Below are positions 1-8,682 of a stretch of DNA of 64,000 nucleotides, piece after piece. The number at the start of each line of letters is the position of its first letter. The first letter of the stretch is position 1. A program made the translations under genes and the position numbers. The notes beneath the pieces are model-generated. The model was not told the DNA's origin and searched no databases. It worked only from the letters and a program-made list of their open reading frames with translations. Origin of the DNA: Arthrobacter sp. StoSoilB19 (lineage in GTDB: Bacteria; Actinomycetota; Actinomycetes; Actinomycetales; Micrococcaceae); assembly GCF_019977275.1 (NCBI RefSeq), contig NZ_AP024650.1:62001-126000 (forward strand), given 5' to 3'.

Positions 1-650
1 TGGTGACCTCGGCCTTCAGCGAGGCGCAACTGCACGCGTTCAGGCGCCGCCACATCCCCGTCGTCGTCATCGACCCGCTTAACCCGCCCTCCGCCGACGT
101 CGTCAGCGTTGGGGCCACCAACTGGGCCGGCGGCAAAGCTGCCACCGAGCACCTGCTGGGACTGGGACACCGCCGCATTGCCTACATCGGCGGCATAGAG
201 GGCGCTGAATGCAACCAGGCGCGGCTGCACGGATACATGGCAGCCCTGATGGCACAAGGGATCAAGGTGGACCCCCAGTACGTTGTTTCCGGCGGCCGGT
301 TCCGGACGGAGAGTGGGGTCAATGGATTCAAAGAGCTGCTGAAGCTTGACCCGCGCCCCACGGCGATCTTCGCCGGAAGCGACACCATTGCCCTGGGCGT
401 CCTCAGCGAAGCGCGGCGCCACGGAATCAGGGTTCCCGAGGACATCAGCCTCATCGGCTTCGACGGCACCAACCAGGGTGAGCAGTCCGTTCCATCGCTG
501 AGTTCCGTGGCCCAGCCCCTGGAGGAGATGGGGCGCGCGGCCCTAAGGTCGCTGCTGCGGCAGGTGCAAGGCGAAGTCCTCGATTCCCACCGAGTGGAAC
601 TGGCAACCCAGGTAATCGTGCGGGAATCCACCGCCCCTCCCGCGGACTGA
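1..650 (+). CDS. LacI-family transcriptional regulator, C-terminal part (5' end outside window)
   Basis: This is the sugar-binding half of a LacI/GalR regulator. The frame is open to the left window edge, so the HTH and the first core subdomain lie upstream. Visible family signatures are GHRRIAYIGG (effector-domain hinge), PTAIFAGSDTIALGVL and the DISLIGFDGT motif near the end of the core. The protein ends with VIVRESTAPP, a usual LacI C-terminus. It stops 9 bases before the next gene on the same strand, so it is probably cotranscribed with that sugar-acid dehydratase gene and may control it. The ligand is unknown. Confidence 0.9.
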   Translation, partial: VTSAFSEAQLHAFRRRHIPVVVIDPLNPPSADVVSVGATNWAGGKAATEHLLGLGHRRIAYIGGIEGAECNQARLHGYMAALMAQGIKVDPQYVVSGGRFRTESGVNGFKELLKLDPRPTAIFAGSDTIALGVLSEARRHGIRVPEDISLIGFDGTNQGEQSVPSLSSVAQPLEEMGRAALRSLLRQVQGEVLDSHRVELATQVIVRESTAPPAD

Positions 651-659
651 AAGACAACC

Positions 660-1847
660 ATGAAAATCACCCATCTCGACACCGTGGTCGTGGACTTCTA
701 CCGGACGAACCTCATCTTCGTCCGGCTTACAACTGACGAGGGGCTCACCGGTATCGCCGAGGCGACCCTCGAAGGGCAGGAACATGCTGTCCTCGGGGCG
801 GTGGCTGTCCTTGCCGAAGCCGTCAGGGGCAAGGACCCCACGCGGATTACCCAGACCATTTATGAACTCAACCGCGACGCCTACTGGCGCGGCGGTCCGG
901 TATCCATGACAGCCCTGAGCGCCCTTGAGATGGCGATGTGGGATGTTTCGGCGCGGGCATTGGGCGTCCCGGTCCACCGGATGCTGGGGGGACAGGTCCG
1001 CGACCGGGTCCGCGCCTACGCCAACGGCTGGTTTTCCGGGGCCATCACTCCGGAGGATTTCGCCGAGGCCGCTGTACGGACGGTCGGCCAAGGCTTCCGC
1101 GGCCTAAAGTGGGACCCTTTCGAGGCCGCGGACCTTTTCCTGGAACCGCGGGACCTGGGGCGCATGCTTGAACCTGTTGAGGCAGTGCGGGCGGCAGTGG
1201 GCGACGACGTTGAACTGTTCATAGAAGGCCATGGCCGCTTTGATGTCCCCACAGCCATCCGGGTGGCCCGCGAACTTGAACGGTTCCAGCCGGTGTTTTT
1301 CGAGGAACCGTGCCCGCCGGACGGGATCGACGCCCTCGTGGAGGTGCGCAGCAGGTCCCCTGTTCCCATTGCCGCGGGGGAGAGGTGGATGGGCCGGAAC
1401 ACCTTCATTCCCGCCCTGGCCCGCAACGCCGTGGATTACATCCAGCCGGACGTCACGCACGCCGGCGGGCTGCTGGAACTGTCATTCATTTCCACTCTGG
1501 CGGCAGCCCATTATGTGCCGTTCGCACCGCACAACCCCAGCGGGCCACTCAGCACTGCGGCAACCCTGCAGCTCGGGGCCACACTGCCGAATTTCCGGTA
1601 CCTGGAGATCATGGCCACGGACGTGCCGTGGCGCAGCGACATCTCCAGTGAGCGCCTTCAGCTGACGGCAGACGGCGATGTCATGATCCCCGAAGGCGTT
1701 GGGCTGGGCATCGACCTCGACTATGACGCGATCGCGGAGCATCCTTTCACGCCGCATCCCATGCGGATCTTCAGCGACGTGGTGGCCGATATCCGGCCGC
1801 CGGACGCCCGGTCCTACTTCAACCTCGCAGGCGCAGGCGTCCGCTGA
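660..1847 (+). CDS. Mandelate racemase/enolase-superfamily sugar-acid dehydratase
   Basis: A 395-residue enolase-superfamily protein of the mandelate racemase/galactonate dehydratase type. These enzymes abstract the proton alpha to a carboxylate using a Mg2+ site. Visible elements are the N-terminal cap, a general-base lysine in GLKWDPF (about residue 150), metal ligands in LFIEGHGRFD, FFEEPCPPD and PIAAGERW, and the histidine segment PDVTHAGG followed by FAPHNPSGPLSTAA. The FAPHNP segment is typical of sugar-acid dehydratases such as galactonate dehydratase. The substrate cannot be fixed from sequence. It follows a LacI regulator after 9 bases, which suggests a sugar-derived acid. Confidence 0.88.
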   Translation: MKITHLDTVVVDFYRTNLIFVRLTTDEGLTGIAEATLEGQEHAVLGAVAVLAEAVRGKDPTRITQTIYELNRDAYWRGGPVSMTALSALEMAMWDVSARALGVPVHRMLGGQVRDRVRAYANGWFSGAITPEDFAEAAVRTVGQGFRGLKWDPFEAADLFLEPRDLGRMLEPVEAVRAAVGDDVELFIEGHGRFDVPTAIRVARELERFQPVFFEEPCPPDGIDALVEVRSRSPVPIAAGERWMGRNTFIPALARNAVDYIQPDVTHAGGLLELSFISTLAAAHYVPFAPHNPSGPLSTAATLQLGATLPNFRYLEIMATDVPWRSDISSERLQLTADGDVMIPEGVGLGIDLDYDAIAEHPFTPHPMRIFSDVVADIRPPDARSYFNLAGAGVR

Positions 1848-1860
1848 CGCGTCGGACAAC

Positions 1861-1914
1861 GAAAAAACGGCGGCGTCCGCCCGGCCTAATAACCGGACGG
1901 AGGCCGCCGCTGCG
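1861..1914. terminator. Probable terminator hairpin after the dehydratase gene
   Basis: An imperfect inverted repeat lies just after the stop codon. The left arm GGCGGCGTCCGCCCGG pairs with CCGGACGGAGGCCGCC across a short AT-containing loop, 14 of 16 positions pairing. It lies between the dehydratase gene and the degraded region. There is no clear T-run, so its role as a terminator is inferred from position. Confidence 0.5.
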
Positions 1915-1921
1915 GGTGTGC

Positions 1922-2165
1922 CTAGCGCTTGACCGCCTCGAGCTTGAGCAGCTTGGCGATAACGCCGTCGAGTTCGGAGTCGTCGAAGATCTTCTTCCAG
2001 TCGTCCTTGATGATGCTGTCCTTGCCGTACCAGGGTTGGCTCCAGGATGGCGTGCTGCTTGACGGTGACCCAGTGCACGTCGATGACGGGAGCGTAGATG
2101 GTGCGGATGACGGCCTCGGCAGAGTCACGGGAGGCGCCGGACTTCAGATTGTTTCGCTTGGGAGG
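1922..2165 (-). pseudogene. Unrecognised gene fragment (C-terminal end), frameshifted
   Basis: On the minus strand two adjacent reading frames give protein-like sequence that joins near 2040. Upstream reads SRDSAEAVIRTIYAPVIDVH then WVTVKQHAIL; after a frame change it continues PWYGKDSIIKDDWKKIFDDS and ends ELDGVIAKLLKLEAVKR. The lysine- and aspartate-rich composition and hydrophobic pattern look like a real protein end rather than a shadow. No start is present and the family is not recognised. It abuts the broken GntR regulator, so both appear to be remnants of one lost locus. Confidence 0.45.
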
Positions 2166-2204
2166 TGTCCGTAGAATCTGCCGCCTCGACGGCCAAGATC
2201 AGTG

Positions 2205-2530
2205 CCGCCCTGGGCTCCCTGGGGCGCCTTGGAAATCCTGGGCATCGTGGTGGTCCGTCCCGGCTCCGACACCTATCTTAGGGACGGCGTCTCCGAACTC
2301 CTGCCCCGGACCCTCAGTTGGGGACTGATGCTGGGTGCGCCGCGGACGCGTGAACTCGTTGAGCTGCGCGGCGGCCTGGAAGTCCAGGCTTCCCAGCTGC
2401 GCTGAAGGAACACACGGAGATCTATGAGGCTCTGGCGGTCCGCGATGCGGAGGCCGTCACGGCCACCATGCGATCGCATATGCAGACCGCGTCCCGGCGC
2501 CTGCTGGCCGGTTTCGACGCCTCGCAGTAG
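2205..2530 (+). pseudogene. Broken FadR-type GntR regulator remnant
   Basis: Two blocks of a GntR/FadR regulator remain. From about 2226 one frame reads LEILGIVVVRPGSDTYLRDG, the wing of the winged helix, then the start of an FCD effector domain, and runs into a stop at 2403-2405. From 2402, one frame over, the sequence reads LKEHTEIYEALAVRDAEAVT then ATMRSHMQ and ends at TAG 2528-2530; this is the characteristic last helix of FCD domains. The middle of the FCD domain and the N-terminal HTH are deleted. The gene cannot be functional. Confidence 0.75.
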
Positions 2531-2541
2531 GTTCCCGCGTA

Positions 2542-3648
2542 TCAGTTGAGCGAGGCCGCCAGCTTTTCCCGCTGTGGATCGTCGCCCGTCCGGCGCGGGC
2601 CCACTGAACCGCGGCGCACCAGGGTGGCCGTGAACTGCGCCGGAGCGGCGGGCGGCAGCCCCTCCATCTGGCGGATCAGTGCCTTGGCTGCCGCCACGCC
2701 CATGTTGTAGACCGGCTGGGCGATGACCGTCAGGGGCGGCGTGGTGAGCCTGGTCCATGCGAAGTCGTCGTACATCAGGAATGACACATCGGCCGGAATG
2801 GACAGGCCCAATTCCTGGATCGCTTCCACCACGCTGAGGGCAATCAGGCCGTCCGAAGCGACCACTGCCGTGGCTTGGTCCGGGCCCCGGAGCACTTCGC
2901 GGGTGATGCTGCGGATCGAGTCGGCATCGCCGGCATTCAACCTGACCAGGTCTTCCGGGAAGGGCAGCCCCGCCGCAAGGAAAGCGTCCCGCATCCCCTC
3001 GATGCGGTCCGCAATCTGGGAGGACTCCAGGGTCATGCCCGGCGTGTAGGGGGTGTCCGTCCGCAGTGTGGAGATGAAGGCGATACGCCGGTGCCCTGCC
3101 TCGAGCAAATACTGCGTAGCTTCCCTGGAAATCCGCGCCATGTCCACGGCCATGGTCTCCACCTTGAGGTCGCCGGCGGTGCGGTCGATGAACACCAGGG
3201 GGCGTCCGGACCGGTGCACCTCCTGCAGGTGTTCGGTGTCCACTGATGATGCCGGGGCGACGATGAGGCCGTCCACCCGCTTGTCCAGCAACACCCGCAC
3301 CGCGTCCACTTCCGCCGCCCGGTCCTCGTCGGTGTTGACCAGGATGACGTTGTACCCGGCCTTCTTGGCAGTGTCCGTGATGCCCCGGGTAGCAAGGCCG
3401 AAATGCGGGTTTTCGATGTCACCCACCACCACGCCGATGGTGTGCGATTTTCCGGTGTTCATGCTGCGGGCCAGCTCGTTGGGACGGTAGGAAAGCGCCT
3501 CGGCAGCGGCGAGGACGCGCTCGCGGACGTCGTCGCTGACCGCGCCGTAATTGCCCAGTGCACGGGCGGCCTGTGCCTTGGAGACCTGCGCAGCTTTTGC
3601 GACGTCGGCAACGGTTACGTCCCGCCGTCGTGCTCCATCACCGTTCAT
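2542..3648 (-). CDS. LacI-family transcriptional regulator
   Basis: A full-length LacI regulator of about 368 residues. The N-terminal HTH reads VTVADVAKAAQVSKAQAARA, followed by the hinge helix YRPNELARSMNTG and a periplasmic-binding-protein-like core (GVVVGDIENPHFG, GHRRIAFIS, ATAVVASDGLIALSVV). I chose the ATG at 3648 because AAAGGTG lies just upstream; the frame extends to 3681 without a ribosome site. It is divergent from an amino-acid-type ABC operon, and two LacI-like palindromes lie between them, so it probably represses itself and that operon. The ligand is unknown. Confidence 0.9.
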   Translation of the reverse strand: MNGDGARRRDVTVADVAKAAQVSKAQAARALGNYGAVSDDVRERVLAAAEALSYRPNELARSMNTGKSHTIGVVVGDIENPHFGLATRGITDTAKKAGYNVILVNTDEDRAAEVDAVRVLLDKRVDGLIVAPASSVDTEHLQEVHRSGRPLVFIDRTAGDLKVETMAVDMARISREATQYLLEAGHRRIAFISTLRTDTPYTPGMTLESSQIADRIEGMRDAFLAAGLPFPEDLVRLNAGDADSIRSITREVLRGPDQATAVVASDGLIALSVVEAIQELGLSIPADVSFLMYDDFAWTRLTTPPLTVIAQPVYNMGVAAAKALIRQMEGLPPAAPAQFTATLVRRGSVGPRRTGDDPQREKLAASLN

Positions 3649-3712
3649 CTTCACCTTTCGACGGGGTTGTTGACGCCCCATGTGACATCGGCTACATTTC
3701 TATCAATCGATG

Positions 3713-3751
3713 TGAGTCCGGTCTCAATCCTAAGCTGTGAGACCGGACTCA
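3713..3751. promoter_or_regulatory. Paired LacI-type operators
   Basis: Two 14-bp sites, TGAGTCCGGTCTCA (3713-3726) and TGAGACCGGACTCA (3738-3751), are perfect reverse complements of each other. Each is itself a near-perfect palindrome with the central CG typical of LacI-family operators (only the fifth and tenth positions fail to pair). Their centres are 25 bp apart. They sit between the divergent lacI-type gene and the ABC operon, the expected place for autoregulation and operon control. The pair could also fold as a hairpin, but no gene ends here. Confidence 0.75.
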
Positions 3752-3821
3752 ACAAGAGCATCGACGACTTTCTTCGGCGGCCCTGACAGCACCGCCTTCC
3801 CACCAACGATTGGACAACGCT

Positions 3822-4679
3822 GTGAAGAAAAAGAATCTCCGACCTGCCGGATTTGCCGCGGCAGCCCTGGCCGCGGTCCTGGCGCTCTCCGGCTGCAGCT
3901 CCACCTCCGCCGCCTCCACCACAGAGAACAACCCCTACGGACTGATCCAGCCAGGCACCATCCGGGTGGCAAGCCTGGGTGACTCAAAGCCGTACACCTT
4001 CGCCGATGCCTCCGGAAACTTCACCGGCTTCGACGTGGAACTCTTCAAGGACGTGGCCCACCGGGCCGGTGTGGACAACGTGGTCTTCACCGGGCAGGAC
4101 TTCTCGGGGCTCCTTGCCGCAGTGGCAAACGGACAGTTCGACGCCGGCGTCGCAGCCATCGGCATCACCGACAAGCGCAAGGAAACCGTGGACTTCTCGG
4201 ACGGTTACCTGGCCGGCTACCTCACGGTCATCACCACCAAGACCTCCGGCATCACCAGCGCGGACGGGCTGGCCGGCAAACGCCTGGGCGTGGTCCAGGG
4301 AACCCTGCAGGAAGCCTATGCGGTGAAGAACTTCACCTCGGCCAGCCTGGTCCGCTTCCCTGACAACAACACCGCCATCGCCGCCGTGAACAGCGGAACG
4401 GTGGACGCGCATTTCCTGGATTACGAGGCCGCCAAGGCTTACGAGGAGCAGCACGGCCTGGTCAGCGCCGCGGACATCCCGTCCTTCGACGCCCCGGCCG
4501 GGTTCGCAGTGGCCAAGGGCAAGACGGCCTTCAAGGAAGCCCTGAACAAGGGCCTGGCCGCAGCCATGGAGGACGGCACCTGGAAGAAGCTCTACCAGAA
4601 GTGGTTCCCGGGCTCACCGATGCCCGAGCAGTACCTGCCCAAGGCCGAGCAGACCGCATCACCCTCGCCAAGCAAGTAG
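3822..4679 (+). CDS. Amino-acid-type ABC transporter substrate-binding lipoprotein
   Basis: A family 3 extracellular solute-binding lipoprotein of about 285 residues. The signal peptide starts with a KKK stretch, then a hydrophobic segment, then the lipobox LSGC at about residue 25. The mature part carries family 3 marks such as [37 protein letters not shown] and DFSDGYL. I prefer GTG 3822; a TTG at 3810 is in frame. It delivers a polar amino acid or amino-acid-like compound to the permease and ATPase encoded next. A strong hairpin separates it from them, consistent with higher expression of the binding protein. Confidence 0.88.
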   Translation: MKKKNLRPAGFAAAALAAVLALSGCSSTSAASTTENNPYGLIQPGTIRVASLGDSKPYTFADASGNFTGFDVELFKDVAHRAGVDNVVFTGQDFSGLLAAVANGQFDAGVAAIGITDKRKETVDFSDGYLAGYLTVITTKTSGITSADGLAGKRLGVVQGTLQEAYAVKNFTSASLVRFPDNNTAIAAVNSGTVDAHFLDYEAAKAYEEQHGLVSAADIPSFDAPAGFAVAKGKTAFKEALNKGLAAAMEDGTWKKLYQKWFPGSPMPEQYLPKAEQTASPSPSK

Positions 4680-4723
4680 CCCCAAGCATTATTTGCCGGG
4701 CTGTCAGGCCTTAGGGCCACCTG

Positions 4724-4756
4724 GCCGGGCGGGCCGCCGTACGCGGCCTGCCCGGC
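4724..4756 (+). terminator. Intercistronic hairpin between binding protein and permease
   Basis: The arms GCCGGGCGGGCCGC (4724-4737) and GCGGCCTGCCCGGC (4743-4756) pair over 14 positions with one G-U and a 5-base loop. It lies in the 108-base gap between the binding-protein gene and the permease gene. No T-run follows, so it is better read as a partial terminator or mRNA-stabilising structure than as the operon end. Confidence 0.6.
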
Positions 4757-4787
4757 ACCTCCCCTTCATCTACGTCTGAGAGCAATC

Positions 4788-5576
4788 ATGGACTGGCTCA
4801 ACACCATCATCCGTACCTTCTTCGACTTCGGCGCTATGGCCGAGGTCCTGCCCCAACTCCTGGCGGTCGGCCTGCTGAACACGCTGATCATTTCCATTGC
4901 CGCCACCGTCCTTGGCACGGTGCTGGGAATGGTGGTGGCCGTCATGGGCATCTCACCATCCAAGTGGCTGCGGGTCCCGGCCAGGATCTACACGGACCTT
5001 TTCCGTGGCCTGCCCGCCATCCTCACCATCCTGCTGATCGGCCAGGGCTTTGCCCGCCTGAGCCAGTCGATCTTCGGCCCGTCACCCTACCCGCTGGGCA
5101 TCATCGCGCTGAGCCTGATCGCCAGCGCCTACATCGGGGAGATCTTCCGCGCCGGGATCCTCAGCGTGGACAAGGGCCAGGGCGAGGCCTGCCGTGCCCT
5201 GGGCATGAGCTACGCCAAATCCATGGCCCTGGTGGTGGTACCCCAGGGCGTCCGCCGGGTCCTCCCGGCCCTGGTGAACCAGTTCATCGCCATCGTCAAG
5301 GACTCCTCCCTGGTGTACTTCCTGGGCCTGCTGGTCACCGAACGCGAACTCTTCCGCGTGGGCCAGGACGCCGCCGTGCTGTCCGGGAACCTTTCACCCC
5401 TGGTGGCCGCCGGACTCCTCTACCTGGTGATTACCGTCCCGCTGACGCACCTGGTGAACCACTTCGACAACAAGTTCCGCACCGGCCGCCGCCGCGCCGC
5501 ACCACCCACCAGCGGCCTGAAGGAAGTCAAGGAACTCGACGCGGCCTCGCCGCTCACAGCCGGGAGCAACACATGA
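4788..5576 (+). CDS. Amino-acid ABC transporter permease
   Basis: A 262-residue HisM/GlnP-family inner-membrane permease with about five hydrophobic segments. The N-terminal segment AVGLLNTLIISIAATVLGTV and the DLFRGLPAILTIL segment are typical of this family. The EAA loop reads GQGEACRALGMSY, the coupling site for the ATPase. It starts at ATG 4788 and its stop overlaps the ATPase start (ATGA at 5573), so the two are translationally coupled. Together with the upstream lipoprotein it forms a complete uptake system; the permease probably acts as a homodimer because only one permease gene is present. Confidence 0.92.
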   Translation: MDWLNTIIRTFFDFGAMAEVLPQLLAVGLLNTLIISIAATVLGTVLGMVVAVMGISPSKWLRVPARIYTDLFRGLPAILTILLIGQGFARLSQSIFGPSPYPLGIIALSLIASAYIGEIFRAGILSVDKGQGEACRALGMSYAKSMALVVVPQGVRRVLPALVNQFIAIVKDSSLVYFLGLLVTERELFRVGQDAAVLSGNLSPLVAAGLLYLVITVPLTHLVNHFDNKFRTGRRRAAPPTSGLKEVKELDAASPLTAGSNT

Positions 5577-6355
5577 ACACCCCCACCCCCACCACCATGA
5601 ATGCGGCCACCTCGGAGGAACAGTCGTTCCGCGGCTCAAGCCTGGAACTGCGCAACCTCACCATGGCCTACGGCGACATCGAGGTACTGCGCAACGTCAG
5701 CCTCACCGTGGCGCCGGGCACCACCACCTGCATCATTGGCCCCTCAGGATCCGGAAAATCCACCCTGCTGCGCGGCGTCAACCGGCTGCACGAACCCAAG
5801 AGCGGGAACGTCCTGCTCGCTGGCGACAGCACCCTGACCGTCAACCCGGACACACTCCGCACCCGCATCGGCATGGTGTTCCAGCATTTCAACCTCTTCC
5901 CGGACCACACCGCCGAGGAAAACGTGGCCCTGGCCCTCTGGAGCGTCAAAGGCATGCCCAAGGCCCAGGCCATGGAACGCGCCCGCCAACGGCTCGCCGA
6001 GGTTGGCCTCGCCGAACGCGCCGACCACCGCCCCCGTGACCTCTCCGGCGGCCAGCAGCAACGCGTCGCCATCGCGCGGGCCCTGGCCATGGAACCCGAA
6101 GTGATGCTCTTCGACGAGGCCACCAGCGCCCTGGACCCCGAACTGGTCAAGGGCGTCCTGAACCTCATGGCCGGCCTGGGCCGCCGGGGCATGACCATGC
6201 TCGTCGTCACCCACGAAATGGGCTTCGCCCGGAAAGTGGCAGACCAGGTGGTCTTCATGGATGAAGGCGAAGTAGTGGAGGCCGGGACACCCGCCCAACT
6301 CTTCGACAATCCCCGCAGCGAACGCCTCCAGCGCTTCCTTTCCGAGGTGCTCTGA
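5573..6355 (+). CDS. Amino-acid ABC transporter ATP-binding protein
   Basis: A 260-residue GlnQ/HisP-type ATPase. Walker A is GPSGSGKST, the signature is LSGGQQQR, Walker B is VMLFDEATSALD and the switch histidine is in VVTHEMGFARKVAD. The same frame is open well upstream inside the permease gene, but ATG 5573 overlaps the permease stop and gives the normal family length, so I chose it. It energises uptake of the substrate captured by the lipoprotein encoded at 3822. Its stop overlaps the next start (TGATG at 6353-6357). Confidence 0.93.
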   Translation: MNTPTPTTMNAATSEEQSFRGSSLELRNLTMAYGDIEVLRNVSLTVAPGTTTCIIGPSGSGKSTLLRGVNRLHEPKSGNVLLAGDSTLTVNPDTLRTRIGMVFQHFNLFPDHTAEENVALALWSVKGMPKAQAMERARQRLAEVGLAERADHRPRDLSGGQQQRVAIARALAMEPEVMLFDEATSALDPELVKGVLNLMAGLGRRGMTMLVVTHEMGFARKVADQVVFMDEGEVVEAGTPAQLFDNPRSERLQRFLSEVL

Positions 6356-7398
6356 TGGGTGCGGTTGCAGCGGCACCCATCCGGACCGCCGTCGTCGGTT
6401 TTGGAATCTCCGGCAAGGTCTTCCACGCGCCCCTGGTGGCGGCCAACCCGGACTTCTCGCTGGACGTCATCGTCACTGCCCAGCCGGAACGTGCGGCGGA
6501 GGCGGCACGGCTGTATCCGCAGGCACGGATTGCCGGCACCCCGGAGGAGCTGTTCGCCCTGGCCGCGGACCTGGACCTGGTCATCCTGGGCACCCCGCCG
6601 CACACGCACTACGGGCTGGCCGCGACAGCCATCGCCCACGGCCTGCATGTGGTGGTGGACAAGCCTTTCGTCCCCACGTCCGACTTGGGCGGGGAGCTGA
6701 TCAGCAGGGCGGCCGACGGCGGGGTGCAGCTAACGGTGTTCCAGAACCGCCGGTGGGATGCAGACTTCCTCACCCTGCAGAAGGTGCTGGCGTCCGGAGA
6801 CCTTGGCGGGGTCACCAGCTTCGAATCGCGGTTCGAATGGTGGCGGCCCGAAGGCTTCGGAAACTGGCGGGACACCGTGTCCCTGTCCGAGGGCGGCGGC
6901 ATCCTGCACGACCTCGGCGCGCACCTGATCGACCAGGCCATCCACCTATTCGGCCCGGTGGAACGGAGCTACGGCGAGACGGCCAACCGCGGTCCGCATC
7001 CGGACGCGGCGGATACGGAAGCGTTCGTGTCGTTGCTGCACGCCTCCGGCGTCCGCACGCGGCTCTGGATGAACGGCATGGCCGCCCAGGCCGGGCCGCG
7101 GTTCCACGTCCTGGGTTCCCGCGCCGGCTACACCAAGTGGGGCCTGGACGGACAGGAACCTGCCCTCGCTGCCGGGACGCCGCCGTCGGACCCCGCCTAT
7201 GGTGTGGAACCCCAGGAGCGTTGGGGGCTCCTGGGCGTGGACGGGGCAACGGCGGCCGTCCCCGCCGAACGCGGCGCCTACCCGCAGTTCTACGTCCAGC
7301 TGGCCGCCGCCCTGCACGGGAACGGGCCGCTGCCGGTGGATCCCGCCGAACCGCTTGAGGTGCTGAAGGTGATCGAGGGCATCCACGCCCTGACCTGA
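6355..7398 (+). CDS. Gfo/Idh/MocA-family NAD(P)-dependent oxidoreductase
   Basis: A 347-residue member of the glucose-fructose/inositol dehydrogenase family. The N-terminal Rossmann fold reads AVVGFGISGKVFHAPLV, and the family lysine motif appears as VVDKPFVPT (about residue 100). A second signature, GGGILHDLGAHLIDQ, is in the C-terminal substrate domain. It is cotranscribed with the ABC transporter (overlapping start and stop). Family members oxidise or reduce sugar or cyclitol hydroxyls, or cleave sugar-amine bonds. The setting beside an amino-acid-type transporter and an amine oxidase suggests a substrate with both sugar and amino-acid character; this is inference. Confidence 0.87.
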   Translation: MGAVAAAPIRTAVVGFGISGKVFHAPLVAANPDFSLDVIVTAQPERAAEAARLYPQARIAGTPEELFALAADLDLVILGTPPHTHYGLAATAIAHGLHVVVDKPFVPTSDLGGELISRAADGGVQLTVFQNRRWDADFLTLQKVLASGDLGGVTSFESRFEWWRPEGFGNWRDTVSLSEGGGILHDLGAHLIDQAIHLFGPVERSYGETANRGPHPDAADTEAFVSLLHASGVRTRLWMNGMAAQAGPRFHVLGSRAGYTKWGLDGQEPALAAGTPPSDPAYGVEPQERWGLLGVDGATAAVPAERGAYPQFYVQLAAALHGNGPLPVDPAEPLEVLKVIEGIHALT

Positions 7399-7478
7399 CG
7401 CCACACCCAATTTCCCCTGCTTTCCCTGACGCGTCGTCAGCGTCTTCCGCAACCACGAATTTCACAGAAAGGGACACG

Positions 7479-8600
7479 ATGTCCTCTCTTCCAGCCACCA
7501 AGCGCGTTGCCGTCATCGGCGGCGGCATCCTCGGGGTCTCCACCGCGGTCCACCTGCTCCGCGAAGGAGCGTCGGTGATCCTGCTGACCGAGCGCGGCCT
7601 CGCCAGCGAAGCCAGCGGCCGCTCGCTGTCCTGGCTCAACTCCGCCGGCGAACGGTCCACCCCGTATCACCAGCTGCGGGTGGCCGGCGTGGACCGCTAC
7701 CGCACCCTCTTCGCCTCGGACCCCAGCCGCGACTGGCTGCAGTTTGGCGGCGGCCTGATGTGGAACGCCGCGGGGCAGGGCGAGGCCACCGCGGCCCGGC
7801 ACGCCTACGAAAAGTCCATCGGCTACGACTCCCGGCTTCTCGCCCCCAGCGGTATCGCAGCCACCACCCCCGGCATCGATGCGGACGCCGTGCCGGAGAA
7901 TGCCATCTTCAATCCCGGCGAGGGCTGGGTGAGCCTGCCGGACCTGATCGACTTCCTCATGGAGGAGTTCCACGCCCGCGGCGGCGAACTGGTCCTGAAC
8001 GCGGGAAAAGCCTCCGTCATGGTGGAAGGCGGCCGCACCTCCGGCGTGGAGACAGCGTCGGGCGGGACATACCCGGCCGACGCCGTGCTGGTGGCCTGCG
8101 GCGCGGCGACGCCCGCCGTCGTCCAACCCTTGGGAGTGCACATCCCCAACGGCTCTCCCGTGTCCATGCTGGTGGTGACCAAGCAGGTGCAGCACGACGT
8201 GGCCGCGGTGATGAACACCCCGCGCGCAGCCTTGCGGCCCAACCCGGGCGGGACGTTTGCCCTGGACCACGACTGGTACGAGGAACACATTACCGAGCAC
8301 GCGGACGGCTCCTTCAGCATCCCCGATGAGGTGGTCCAGGAACTGGCCGATGAGGCATCGAAGCTTGTTGCCGGCAATCCGGAACTCAAGCCCGCCTCCT
8401 GGAAGATGGGCTATAAGCCCATTCCCGGGGACGGCGAACCCGTCCTGGGCGAACTGGGCCAGGTGCCCGGATGCTTCGTTGCCTTCACGCACTCCGGCGC
8501 CACGCTGGGACTCATTGCCGGTGAGCTCCTGGCCGGGGAAATCCTGACCGGCAGGAAGCACCCCATGCTGGCCACCTTCCGGCCGGGACGCTTCTCCTAA
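7479..8600 (+). CDS. FAD-dependent oxidoreductase, D-amino acid oxidase/DadA family
   Basis: A 373-residue DAO-family flavoprotein. The FAD-binding dinucleotide fold is at the N-terminus (AVIGGGILGVSTAVHLL), followed by GLASEASGRSLSW. The C-terminal FAD loop is FVAFTHSGATLGLIAGELL. Family enzymes oxidise the C-N bond of amino acids or secondary amines to an imine that hydrolyses to an oxo acid. AAAGGG lies 7 bases before ATG 7479. It is the last gene of the operon that starts at 3822, and a hairpin follows the stop. It probably performs oxidative deamination or dealkylation of the imported compound. Confidence 0.85.
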   Translation: MSSLPATKRVAVIGGGILGVSTAVHLLREGASVILLTERGLASEASGRSLSWLNSAGERSTPYHQLRVAGVDRYRTLFASDPSRDWLQFGGGLMWNAAGQGEATAARHAYEKSIGYDSRLLAPSGIAATTPGIDADAVPENAIFNPGEGWVSLPDLIDFLMEEFHARGGELVLNAGKASVMVEGGRTSGVETASGGTYPADAVLVACGAATPAVVQPLGVHIPNGSPVSMLVVTKQVQHDVAAVMNTPRAALRPNPGGTFALDHDWYEEHITEHADGSFSIPDEVVQELADEASKLVAGNPELKPASWKMGYKPIPGDGEPVLGELGQVPGCFVAFTHSGATLGLIAGELLAGEILTGRKHPMLATFRPGRFS

Positions 8601-8607
8601 GCCGGGC

Positions 8608-8648
8608 TGCAAAGGGGCGGGGCCGTGCGGATTGCGGCTCCGCCCTTG
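8608..8648. terminator. Bidirectional terminator between the oxidase and SulP genes
   Basis: A GC-rich inverted repeat lies in the 82-base gap between two convergent genes. AAGGGGCGGGGCCG pairs with CGGCTCCGCCCTT with one mismatch and one bulge. It follows the oxidase stop by about ten bases on the plus strand and the SulP stop by about 35 bases on the minus strand. Confidence 0.65.
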
Positions 8649-8682
8649 CCTGTGCCGTCCGGACTGGATGCCGTCCGGCGTG

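Noticed and set aside
3713..3751. Transcription terminator hairpin
   Set aside because: No gene ends there; the site is between divergent starts and each arm is itself palindromic, which fits operators better.
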